Positions 1 to 4,943 of a stretch of DNA of 7,782 nt are shown piece after piece. A program made the position numbers and the translations under genes. The stretch lies in assembly GCA_002389995.1 (NCBI GenBank), contig DGRR01000072.1, forward strand, positions 1 to 7,782, in the 5' to 3' direction. Source of the stretch: Ruminococcus sp. UBA4383. Its GTDB lineage: Bacteria; Bacillota; Clostridia; Oscillospirales; Ruminococcaceae. Position 1 is the stretch's first letter. Each line of letters opens with the position of its first letter. The notes beneath the pieces were generated by a model that did no database searches, was not told the DNA's origin, and saw only the letters and a program-made list of their open reading frames with translations.

Positions 1-220
1 CGCCGCCTGCAACTGTGCAGACAATATCGAACTTGTCAAGATTCTCAGTGAGGGCGAGGGGCTGACGAACGATGAGTTTGAGAGTTTCAAGACCGAAATA
101 GTCATCAATACCTCTGCCGTTGATAGTAACGTTACCTGAACCGGGATAGATTCTTACTCTTGCTACGGAGTGCTTTCTTCTGCCTGTGCCGTAGTAGTAT
201 TTAACTTTTGATTCGTACAT
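1..220 (-). CDS. rpsI: 30S ribosomal protein S9 (3' part outside the window)
   Basis: This is the N-terminal 73 residues of ribosomal protein S9, a component of the small-subunit head whose C-terminal tail reaches toward the P-site tRNA. The start is ATG at 218-220, preceded by an AGGAGGC ribosome binding site (complement of 228-234). The visible protein opens MYESKVKYYYGTGRRKHSVA and contains the family signature G-T-G-R-R-K-x-S-x-A-R-V, then I-N-G-R and the P-L-x-L-T region typical of S9. The C-terminal half, including the basic tail, lies beyond position 1. It follows rplM by 17 nt on the same strand, the conserved L13-S9 pair, and should be co-transcribed from the promoter at 738-766. Identification is very secure. 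Confidence 0.97.
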   Translation of the reverse strand, partial: MYESKVKYYYGTGRRKHSVARVRIYPGSGNVTINGRGIDDYFGLETLKLIVRQPLALTENLDKFDIVCTVAGG

Positions 221-237
221 TGTGAAAGCCTCCTTTA

Positions 238-666
238 TTAATATTCATAAACGACGGGCTTCTGAGCAGCCTGTTTATGTTCAGCATCTTTGTAAGTTTT
301 GAGTCTCTTAATCTGAGCTCTTCCGAGAGAGTTGTTGGGGAGCATACCGTTAATAGCAATCTGCATAGCTCTTTCGGGCTGATTAGCCATCATATCCTTG
401 TATGAGATAGATTTAAGACCGCCGATCCAGCCTGTGTGCCAGTAGAATTTTTTCTGTTCAAGTTTTTTACCTGTAAGGATAGCCTTAGCGCAGTTGATAA
501 CGATAACGTGGTCGCCGCAGTCAACGTTGGGGGTATAAGTGGGCTTATGCTTGCCTCTGAGGATATGAGCTGCCTTAGCGGCAACACGTCCGAGAGGCTG
601 TCCCTCAGCGTCGAGGATATACCATGTACGGCTTACTTCAGCAGGTTTTGCCAGTGTAGTAGACAT
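238..666 (-). CDS. rplM: 50S ribosomal protein L13
   Basis: This encodes a 142-residue L13, an early-assembling large-subunit protein that binds 23S rRNA. The length matches the family (about 140-150 residues). Visible signatures are R-T-W-Y-I-L-D-A near the N-terminus, P-L-G-R-V-A, I-L-R-G-K-H-K-P-T-Y-T-P, the G-D-H-V-I-V-I-N segment, and G-M-L-P-N-N-S-L-G-R near residues 108-117. An upstream in-frame ATG at 681 would add five residues, but the ATG at 664-666 (protein start MSTTLAKPAE) is preferred: GGAGG (complement of 675-679) lies 8 nt before it, and the family starts here. The gene is first in the operon with rpsI and has its own consensus promoter about 70 nt upstream. Identification is secure. 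Confidence 0.98.
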   Translation of the reverse strand: MSTTLAKPAEVSRTWYILDAEGQPLGRVAAKAAHILRGKHKPTYTPNVDCGDHVIVINCAKAILTGKKLEQKKFYWHTGWIGGLKSISYKDMMANQPERAMQIAINGMLPNNSLGRAQIKRLKTYKDAEHKQAAQKPVVYEY

Positions 667-731
667 ATATAATTCCTCCATTAAAAAATTTTTGATTCGG
701 GGGATTGATAATACAAATTCCCGACAGTGCA
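667..731 (-). promoter_or_regulatory. 5' leader of rplM, possible autoregulatory leader
   Basis: The predicted leader has a C/G cluster able to form a short stem: TCGGG near its 5' end can pair with CCCGA about 20 nt later, followed by an A/T run and then the GGAGG ribosome binding site. Firmicutes often carry a regulatory L13 leader RNA at this position, but I cannot match this sequence to that consensus by eye. The stem is only 5 bp, so the assignment is tentative. Confidence 0.3.
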
Positions 732-737
732 AGGATT

Positions 738-766
738 ATTATACATGATAAAATCTGATTTGTCAA
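738..766 (-). promoter_or_regulatory. Promoter of the rplM-rpsI operon
   Basis: Read on the minus strand, TTGACA (complement of 761-766) and TATAAT (complement of 738-743) are separated by exactly 17 nt, a perfect sigma-A-type match. Upstream of the -35 (complement of about 771-800) the DNA is A-rich with an 8-A run, resembling an UP element, as expected for a highly expressed ribosomal operon. Transcription should begin near 731, leaving a leader of about 65 nt. Confidence 0.9.
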
Positions 767-881
767 GGTGAAAAACAGCTTTTTTTTAATTTATATCGTA
801 TTTTCTCTTTAATTCTCTCGTTTTTTCTTGATTTCTCTCACTATCTCACTTTTCATTTACGGAAATGAAGTTTCCAAAATA
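767..881. other. AT-rich spacer between divergent promoters
   Basis: This stretch separates the rplM promoter on the minus strand from the LRR-gene promoter on the plus strand. The plus strand at about 801-855 is strikingly pyrimidine-rich, with repeated TTCTCT/TTTCTC-type units and almost no G. No open reading frame with a ribosome binding site, no RNA gene and no strong hairpin is visible. The part nearest rplM probably works as an A-rich upstream element on the opposite strand. Confidence 0.5.
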
Positions 882-910
882 TTGACAAAATTTTATATTT
901 GTGATACAAT
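882..910 (+). promoter_or_regulatory. Promoter of the LRR-dockerin / rsmE gene cluster
   Basis: TTGACA at 882-887 is followed by a 17-nt spacer and TACAAT at 905-910. A TG at 902-903 gives an extended -10. The predicted start near 917 leaves a leader of only about 24 nt before ATG 941, which is filled by the GGAGGT ribosome binding site at 929-934. Confidence 0.85.
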
Positions 911-940
911 AAATATATAAATTTTGTCGGAGGTGCTTAT

Positions 941-2131
941 ATGAAAGCAAAAAAATTAATATCAGCGGCAATGGCTTTGATTCTTGTCTGCGGTGCGCCT
1001 GTTGTTTCTTATGGAAGAACATTGATTCAAATGCAGGCGAGTTCGGCTGATTACACAACTGAACATAATGATGATTACTGTTACTATAAATATTCAGACC
1101 ATATTGAATTAATAGCTGTAAGAGGTAATTCTAAATCAAGTTTGGAGAGCATTGAATTTCCGTCAGAAATTGACGGACTTCCCGTTACAATGATAAAATT
1201 ATCAGGTATAATTAGTTCTATTGGCTCAGTTGGCAGTGAACCTGCTAAAATATATGAACCAATTAAAAACTTTCCTAATTTGACTACCATTATAATTCCA
1301 AACAGTGTCACCACGATTGGAAATTCTGCATTTTCTGGCTGTATAGGTTTAACATCAATAACAATTCCTGACAGTGTTACAAATATTGGAACTTCTGCGT
1401 TTTCAGGCTGTACAGGTTTAACATCAATAACAATTCCTGACAGTGTCACCATGATTGGAAATTCTGCATTTTCTGGCTGTATAGGTTTAACATCAATAAC
1501 AATTCCTGACAGTGTTACAACTATTGAAAATTCTGCATTTTCAGGCTGTACAGGCTTAAAATCAATAACAATCCCAAACAGCATTAAAAGTATCTCATAC
1601 TCTGCATTTGGTAAATGTACAGGTTTGACTTCAATAACAATTCCTGACAGTGTTACAACTATCGGAAGTTCTGCATTTTCAGGCTGTACAGGTTTAACTT
1701 CAATAACAATTCCTGAAAGCATTATAACTATCGGAAGTTCTGCGTTTTCAGACTGTACAAGTTTAACTTCTGTTACGATTCCCGAAAGCGTTACCTCTGT
1801 CAAGGATAATGCCTTTGTAGGCTGTACAAATCTCACTTCTCTGGTAATAAAAAATCCTAAATGCGAATTATCAGCTACAATGACAGGATTTGTCCTGCCA
1901 TTCACAATTTACGGATATAAAAATTCAACCGCTCAGGCTTATGCATTGAGTAAGGGCATGGATTTTGTGGCAATCGACGCTGATGAACCCCAAACAACCC
2001 CCTCCGCAGGCAAGGCAGATGTAAACGGTGACGGAAAGGCAGACGCTTCCGATGCAAGCGATATTCTGCGCTACTATGCACATCTTTCAACGGGCGGAAA
2101 ACTCAGCTTTGAGGAATTTATAAAAAAATAA
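941..2131 (+). CDS. Secreted BspA-type leucine-rich-repeat protein with a C-terminal half-dockerin
   Basis: This is a 396-residue exported protein. Residues 1 to about 25 form a signal peptide (K-K, then an I/A/L/V core, L-V-C-G); the cysteine lacks a good lipobox, so lipidation is unlikely. Residues 113-296 are eight consecutive 23-residue LRR_5/BspA repeats with consensus L-T-S-I-T-I-P-x-S-V-T-x-I-x-x-x-A-F-x-x-C. A cap follows, ending in a Y-G-Y-x-x-S-T-A-Q-x-Y-A motif. After a short T/P linker, residues about 357-396 hold one calcium loop, DVNGDGKADASD, with ligands D, N, D, D, D, followed by its helix. A full type I dockerin has two such loops, so this is a half. Such LRRs usually mediate adhesion or protein binding at the surface; the exact ligand is unknown. 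The gene is followed after 15 nt by a paralogue sharing both ends. Repeat codons are AT-richer than the C-terminus, consistent with later expansion. Confidence 0.92.
   Translation: MKAKKLISAAMALILVCGAPVVSYGRTLIQMQASSADYTTEHNDDYCYYKYSDHIELIAVRGNSKSSLESIEFPSEIDGLPVTMIKLSGIISSIGSVGSEPAKIYEPIKNFPNLTTIIIPNSVTTIGNSAFSGCIGLTSITIPDSVTNIGTSAFSGCTGLTSITIPDSVTMIGNSAFSGCIGLTSITIPDSVTTIENSAFSGCTGLKSITIPNSIKSISYSAFGKCTGLTSITIPDSVTTIGSSAFSGCTGLTSITIPESIITIGSSAFSDCTSLTSVTIPESVTSVKDNAFVGCTNLTSLVIKNPKCELSATMTGFVLPFTIYGYKNSTAQAYALSKGMDFVAIDADEPQTTPSAGKADVNGDGKADASDASDILRYYAHLSTGGKLSFEEFIKK
1277..1828 (+). repeat. Eight tandem 69-bp units encoding 23-residue leucine-rich repeats
   Basis: Eight exact-length 69-bp units run in frame through the LRR gene, each encoding one repeat that begins N/G/S-L and ends in C-T or C-I. 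Units 1-4 and 6-7 are close at the DNA level; unit 5 (I-K-S-I-S-Y-S-A-F-G-K-C) and unit 8 are the most diverged. Because the unit is a multiple of three, gain or loss of copies keeps the frame. Within the array, 1315-1382 and 1453-1520 are identical over 68 bp at a distance of 138 bp, so a two-unit block appears to have been duplicated recently. Confidence 0.95.
2051..2124 (+). repeat. Direct repeat, copy 1: dockerin-coding 3' end
   Basis: This 74-bp segment recurs at 2981-3054 with only three mismatches, two of which leave the amino acid unchanged for certain and the third (CTG/CTC) also synonymous. It encodes the part of the half-dockerin after the calcium loop. The near-identity contrasts with the diverged middles of the two genes and points to recent duplication or gene conversion of the dockerin end. 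Confidence 0.93.
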
Positions 2132-2146
2132 TTCGGGAGAATTTAT

Positions 2147-3064
2147 ATGAAATTAAAAAAATTAATATCTGCACTGACAGCTTTTGTGCTTGTATGCGGT
2201 GTGCCTGTTTTTTCATTTGAAAGCCCTGCATTTGAAGCAAATGCCCTTACGAAAATTTTTGACAGCGGAGTATATGAGGGCTTGTTTAGTTACAACATAC
2301 AGGGAGTTGTTTCGGATACTCCCGAAGAGACACTTCTTGAAGACAAGTATGTAATGATAATAAAGAAATGCGAAAATGCGGATTTTCAGGGGAAACTTGT
2401 AATCCCCGAAGAAATTGACGGAGTACCCGTGACGTATATCAACGTAAGGGCATTTGAGGGAAGCGATTTCATGGAAGTAATTATTCCGAAATCCGTTACC
2501 ATAATAAGCGACAATGCATTCCGCAACTGTCCGAATCTTATTTCCGTCACAATAGAAAATCCCAACTGCAATATAAGCGACAACGACCAGAATGCCATGA
2601 TGCCTTTGTACGGTTCAACATTTTCTCCGATAAAAGGCAAGATTTACGGCTATGCAGATTCAACCGCACAGAAATATGCGGAATATCATGGTCTTGACTT
2701 TGATTTGATTGAAAACAAACCCTATAAAGACGAAAATATAATTTATATGAAAACGGGCGAAACAAGAAATATATCAACCGCTGACGGCTTGAAATGGGCT
2801 GTTGATGATTCCGATATCCTCAAAGTAGACTATCTCGGAACTGTCACCGCCAAAACAGCAGGAACGGCAGTTGTCTATGCAATATCGGGCGATACGGTTA
2901 AAAACCGCTTTATAGTCAATGTAACAGGCAACGTTATTTCTCCCGTTGATATAAACAAAGACGGTATGATAGATGCATCTGATGCAAGCGATATTCTCCG
3001 CTACTATGCACATCTTTCAACGGGCGGAAAACTCAGTTTTGAAGAATTTATAAATAAGGGGTGA
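2147..3064 (+). CDS. Secreted LRR / Ig-like protein with a C-terminal half-dockerin
   Basis: This 305-residue exported protein is a paralogue of its upstream neighbour. The signal peptide (residues 1 to about 25) is clearly related, including the L-V-C-G-x-P-V stretch. Residues about 80-145 carry a small number of BspA-type LRRs (I-P-E-E-I-D-G-V-P-V-T, then A-F-R-N-C-P-N-L), followed by the Y-G-Y-x-x-S-T-A-Q-x-Y-A cap. Residues about 198-262 resemble a bacterial Ig-like group 2 domain: M-K-T-G-E-T-R, W-A-V-D-D-S-D, L-G-T-V-T-A-K-T-A-G-T-A. The C-terminus has one dockerin calcium loop, DINKDGMIDASD, and a helix identical to that of the neighbour; the second loop of a normal dockerin is absent. 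Start ATG 2147 has GGGAG at 2135-2139. It is probably translated from the same mRNA as the genes on either side. A surface binding or scaffold-attachment role is inferred. Confidence 0.9.
   Translation: MKLKKLISALTAFVLVCGVPVFSFESPAFEANALTKIFDSGVYEGLFSYNIQGVVSDTPEETLLEDKYVMIIKKCENADFQGKLVIPEEIDGVPVTYINVRAFEGSDFMEVIIPKSVTIISDNAFRNCPNLISVTIENPNCNISDNDQNAMMPLYGSTFSPIKGKIYGYADSTAQKYAEYHGLDFDLIENKPYKDENIIYMKTGETRNISTADGLKWAVDDSDILKVDYLGTVTAKTAGTAVVYAISGDTVKNRFIVNVTGNVISPVDINKDGMIDASDASDILRYYAHLSTGGKLSFEEFINKG
2981..3054 (+). repeat. Direct repeat, copy 2: dockerin-coding 3' end
   Basis: This is the second copy of the 74-bp dockerin-coding segment at 2051-2124 (71 of 74 positions identical). All three differences fall at third codon positions, so both proteins carry the same sequence after the calcium loop and presumably the same binding specificity. 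Confidence 0.93.
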
Positions 3065-3068
3065 TTAA

Positions 3069-3791
3069 ATGCCGAGATTTTTTACAAACGAAATAGATGA
3101 AAACAACATAGTAATAACAGGAGATGATGCACACCATATAGGATATTCTCTGAGAATGAAAAAAGGCGAGGAAATTACTGTCTGCTGCTGCGGTATTGAC
3201 TATGTGTGCAGTATAAAGGATATAACAGGCGATGAGGTGTTTCTTGAACTTGTGAAGAAAGAAGTATGTGCCGCAGAGCCGAATATTGAAGTAACTTTGT
3301 TTCAGGCTGTGCCTAAACTTGACAAGCTTGAATATATAATACAGAAAAGTGTTGAACTGGGTGTTTCAAGAATAGTTCCCGTTCTGACAAGAAGATGTAT
3401 TTCAAGACCGTCCGAAAAGGATTTTTTAAAAAAGTTACCCCGACTTAACAAAATTTCAGCGGAAGCATCAAAACAGTCAGGGCGTGGAATAATACCCGAA
3501 GTTACACCTGTCGTAAATTATGCGAAATCACTCGAAATGATGAAAAAACTGGATAAAACTCTGATTTTGTATGAGGAGCAGGGCGGAAAATCTTTTTCGG
3601 ATATAGATTTTTCGGGAATAAAGCGTACAGGGCTTGTAATCGGCAGCGAAGGCGGTTTCGACAGCGAAGAAGTTGCCGCTGCATTAAATTCAGGCGCACA
3701 GCAAATCTGGCTCGGCAAAAGAATCCTGCGTTGTGAAACTGCACCAATAACTGCCCTCTCAATTTTGATGTTTTTAACAAATAATATGTAA
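3069..3791 (+). CDS. rsmE: 16S rRNA (uracil-1498-N3)-methyltransferase RsmE
   Basis: This 240-residue cytoplasmic SPOUT-superfamily enzyme methylates N3 of U1498 in the decoding region of 16S rRNA using S-adenosylmethionine. The length is normal (about 240-250). An N-terminal PUA-like RNA-binding part contains H-H-x-x-x-S-L-R-M-K-K-G; the catalytic part shows K-S-V-E-L-G-V (93-99), R-I-V-P-V-L-T-R-R (101-109), E-A-S-K-Q-S-G-R (132-139), the cofactor-knot G-S-E-G-G-F (192-197) and L-G-K-R-I-L-R-C-E-T-A (215-225); the Cys in the last motif is often Thr. ATG 3069 lies 4 nt after the preceding stop, and its AAGGGG ribosome binding site (3056-3061) lies inside the end of that gene, which suggests translational coupling. 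More usually rsmE follows prmA; here it follows two surface-protein genes. No terminator follows; the next promoter starts 4 nt after the stop. Confidence 0.96.
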   Translation: MPRFFTNEIDENNIVITGDDAHHIGYSLRMKKGEEITVCCCGIDYVCSIKDITGDEVFLELVKKEVCAAEPNIEVTLFQAVPKLDKLEYIIQKSVELGVSRIVPVLTRRCISRPSEKDFLKKLPRLNKISAEASKQSGRGIIPEVTPVVNYAKSLEMMKKLDKTLILYEEQGGKSFSDIDFSGIKRTGLVIGSEGGFDSEEVAAALNSGAQQIWLGKRILRCETAPITALSILMFLTNNM

Positions 3792-3795
3792 ACTG

Positions 3796-3824
3796 TTGAC
3801 ATTTTAAAAATTATATGATATAAT
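3796..3824 (+). promoter_or_regulatory. Strong extended -10 promoter of the acidic membrane protein gene
   Basis: TTGACA at 3796-3801, a 17-nt spacer and TATAAT at 3819-3824, with TG at 3816-3817, give a full-consensus extended -10 promoter. It begins only 4 nt after the rsmE stop codon. Transcription should start near 3831. Confidence 0.92.
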
Positions 3825-3830
3825 AATCAA

Positions 3831-3927
3831 GTAGTTTATCAGAGTGGATTCAATGCCGCTCGGTAACATTTCTGACCCCATTTTTCGGGGTTCGTATCTA
3901 AATTTGCGGAGAAAAGAGGAATTTAAT
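3831..3927 (+). promoter_or_regulatory. Structured 5' leader of unknown class
   Basis: The predicted leader is about 97 nt, much longer than the roughly 24 nt leader of the 941 gene. It contains a hairpin ACCCC (3875-3879) / GGGGT (3887-3891) with a 7-nt loop, and an outer CCGC (3856-3859) can pair with GCGG (3906-3909) to close around it just before the AGAGGA ribosome binding site (3915-3920). There is no T tract after the hairpin, so it is not a simple terminator. I do not recognise a known riboswitch or protein-binding leader. The same frame as the gene stays open back to a GTG at 3844, but that GTG has no ribosome binding site. Confidence 0.4.
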
Positions 3928-4209
3928 ATGAACAAGTTTTTAATCGGTATTCTCGCAGTAGGTGCAGCAGCCGCTGCAGGTTATGCAGCTGCTAAAATCC
4001 TTGGCGGCGGTAACGAAGACGATTACGATGATGATTTCGACTATTCAGACCCCTTTGAGGAAGATTCACTCGATGATGACTATGAAATAGACGAAACAGT
4101 GAAAACTGAGGTTGTTGACGACAGCGATATCGAAAAGCTTTCTGAGGAAACAGCAGAAGAAGCAAAAGAAGCAGCTGAGACTGAAGAAAAAGCTGACGAA
4201 GAAGAATAA
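3928..4209 (+). CDS. Small membrane-anchored acidic protein, function unknown
   Basis: This encodes 93 residues and I do not recognise the family. Residues about 4-27 form one hydrophobic, alanine/glycine-rich segment (I-G-I-L-A-V-G-A-A-A-A-A-G-Y-A-A-A-K-I-L), followed by a G-G-G hinge. The rest is overwhelmingly acidic: runs of D/E with Y/F (about 31-55), then an E/A/K-rich stretch ending E-E-K-A-D-E-E-E that is likely helical or disordered. The segment could be an uncleaved anchor leaving an acidic cytoplasmic or external tail; the topology cannot be decided because only one Lys lies before it. ATG 3928 is chosen over an upstream GTG at 3844 because AGAGGA sits 7 nt before it. The full-consensus promoter, long leader and strong terminator suggest an abundant monocistronic product. 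Possible relatives are YtxH-type small envelope proteins, but this is weak. Confidence 0.8.
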   Translation: MNKFLIGILAVGAAAAAGYAAAKILGGGNEDDYDDDFDYSDPFEEDSLDDDYEIDETVKTEVVDDSDIEKLSEETAEEAKEAAETEEKADEEE

Positions 4210-4222
4210 TTTTTGTGAAATT

Positions 4223-4244
4223 GGGGAGTTCGCTCCCCTTTTTT
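4223..4244 (+). terminator. Rho-independent terminator after the acidic protein gene
   Basis: GGGGAG (4223-4228) and CTCCCC (4233-4238) form a perfect 6-bp stem closed by a stable TTCG tetraloop and followed by T6 (4239-4244). It starts 13 nt after the stop codon and ends the monocistronic unit. Confidence 0.93.
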
Positions 4245-4305
4245 GTTTATATCGGATAAATAACGATTGTGTTTTTGTGTATTGTGCTGAAAATTGTTTT
4301 TTCGC

Positions 4306-4334
4306 TTGACATTTTGTTTTTTATCTGATATAAT
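4306..4334 (+). promoter_or_regulatory. Promoter of tRNA-Pro
   Basis: TTGACA (4306-4311), 17-nt spacer, TATAAT (4329-4334) with TG at 4326-4327. Start near 4341, giving a short 5' extension of about 30 nt that RNase P would remove from the tRNA at 4371. Confidence 0.92.
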
Positions 4335-4370
4335 ATAAAAGCTGTCTGAGAAAGACGTATCGCAAATCAA

Positions 4371-4447
4371 CGAGGCGTAGCTCAGTTTGGTAGAGTGCTT
4401 GCTTTGGGAGCAAGATGCCGCAGGTTCGAGTCCTGTCGCCTCGACCA
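4371..4447 (+). tRNA. tRNA-Pro (anticodon UGG)
   Basis: A complete 77-nt cloverleaf: acceptor CGAGGCG (4371-4377) pairs with CGCCTCG (4437-4443), discriminator A and an encoded CCA at 4445-4447. The anticodon stem CTTGC/GCAAG closes the loop TTTGGGA, giving anticodon TGG and decoding CCN/CCA proline codons. The T-loop is TTCGAGT. No clear GC-rich terminator follows; the next promoter lies about 50 nt downstream. Confidence 0.97.
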
Positions 4448-4498
4448 TTCTGATTTTTAAGTAAAATAAAATTTTTTCAGAAAAATTTAAAAAAACAC

Positions 4499-4527
4499 TT
4501 GACAAATCGAAAAGTTTGTGATATAAT
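4499..4527 (+). promoter_or_regulatory. Promoter of tRNA-Thr
   Basis: TTGACA (4499-4504), 17-nt spacer, TATAAT (4522-4527) with TG at 4519-4520. It lies between tRNA-Pro and tRNA-Thr, so tRNA-Thr can be expressed independently of, or in addition to, read-through from the upstream promoter. Confidence 0.92.
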
Positions 4528-4560
4528 ATATAAGTCGTCAGGGACAGAGTTTTTTAAAAC

Positions 4561-4636
4561 GCTGGTGTAGCTCAGTTGGTAGAGCAGCTGATTTGTAATC
4601 AGCAGGTCGGGGGTTCGAGTCCGTCCACCAGCTCCA
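4561..4636 (+). tRNA. tRNA-Thr (anticodon UGU)
   Basis: A 76-nt cloverleaf: acceptor GCTGGTG (4561-4567) pairs with CACCAGC (4626-4632), discriminator T, encoded CCA 4634-4636. Anticodon stem GCTGA/TCAGC closes the loop TTTGTAA, anticodon TGT, reading threonine ACA. The T-loop is TTCGAGT. Confidence 0.97.
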
Positions 4637-4637
4637 T

Positions 4638-4664
4638 TTTACCGGTATATCCGGTAAATTTTTT
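4638..4664 (+). terminator. Rho-independent terminator between tRNA-Thr and tRNA-Tyr
   Basis: TTTACCGG (4638-4645) and CCGGTAAA (4651-4658) form a perfect 8-bp stem with a TATAT loop, followed by T6 (4659-4664). It begins one base after the tRNA-Thr CCA. By shape it is a good intrinsic terminator, although tRNA-Tyr follows 10 nt later without a visible promoter. Confidence 0.85.
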
Positions 4665-4674
4665 GAATAGTTGA

Positions 4675-4760
4675 GGGAGAGTTCCCGAGTGGCCAAAGGG
4701 GGCAGACTGTAAATCTGTTGCTTTTCAGCTTCGATGGTTCGAATCCATCCTCTCCCACCA
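4675..4760 (+). tRNA. tRNA-Tyr (anticodon GUA)
   Basis: An 86-nt type II tRNA with a long variable arm: acceptor GGGAGAG (4675-4681) pairs with CTCTCCC (4750-4756), discriminator A, encoded CCA 4758-4760. The anticodon loop CTGTAAA gives GTA (tyrosine UAU/UAC). The extended variable arm lies around 4719-4734 and the T-loop is TTCGAAT. There is no recognisable -35/-10 between the preceding terminator and this gene, so expression probably depends on read-through. Confidence 0.97.
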
Positions 4761-4763
4761 CAC

Positions 4764-4797
4764 TAAACCTCGTCTTTAAAGTCGGGGTTTATTTTTT
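4764..4797 (+). terminator. Rho-independent terminator after tRNA-Tyr
   Basis: TAAACCTCG (4764-4772) pairs with CGGGGTTTA (4783-4791), a 9-bp stem with one G-T pair, followed by T6 (4792-4797). It ends the tRNA cluster. Confidence 0.9.
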
Positions 4798-4841
4798 GAA
4801 AGAAAGATTTTTCCGACCCGTTCCATACATATGAATAAAAT

Positions 4842-4869
4842 CCGTCCGTACAATGCGGCGGCTTTTTTT
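4842..4869 (+). terminator. Possible second terminator or attenuator upstream of typA
   Basis: CCGTC (4842-4846) can pair with GGCGG (4857-4861) with one G-T pair, followed by C and T7 (4863-4869). The stem is short and the loop is 10 nt, so this is only a candidate. It could back up the tRNA terminator or sit in a typA leader. Confidence 0.35.
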
Positions 4870-4943
4870 ATGCAGGAAAAAAAAGAGGTTATGCACGGAT
4901 ATTCTGCCGTTTTGTGCAGAAATATATAAATATGAACTAATTC

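Noticed and set aside
667..732. N-terminal extension of L13 by 22 residues
   Set aside because: It reaches back to the predicted transcription start and -10 region; GGAGG and family length support the start at 666.
1277..1828. CRISPR-like or mobile repeat array
   Set aside because: The repeats are contiguous, without unique spacers, and encode an in-frame leucine-rich-repeat domain.
1084..1905. 273-codon open frame on the minus strand across the LRR array
   Set aside because: It is the mirror of the in-frame 69-bp repeats: a repeat length divisible by three keeps any stop-free antisense frame open. It has no ribosome binding site or plausible protein features.
3844..3927. N-terminal extension of the acidic protein from GTG 3844
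   Set aside because: There is no ribosome binding site before 3844, the extension would put charged residues ahead of the membrane segment, and AGAGGA before ATG 3928 is well placed.
4448..4480. Hairpin TTCTGA/TCAGAA after tRNA-Pro as a terminator
   Set aside because: The stem is AT-rich and the loop is long, with no proper T tract after it, so it is not supported as an intrinsic terminator.
4080..4505. 141-codon minus-strand frame containing V-E-A-T-G-L-E-P-A
   Set aside because: This is the well-known spurious translation of the antisense strand of a tRNA gene (here tRNA-Pro) and also overlaps a terminator and another gene.
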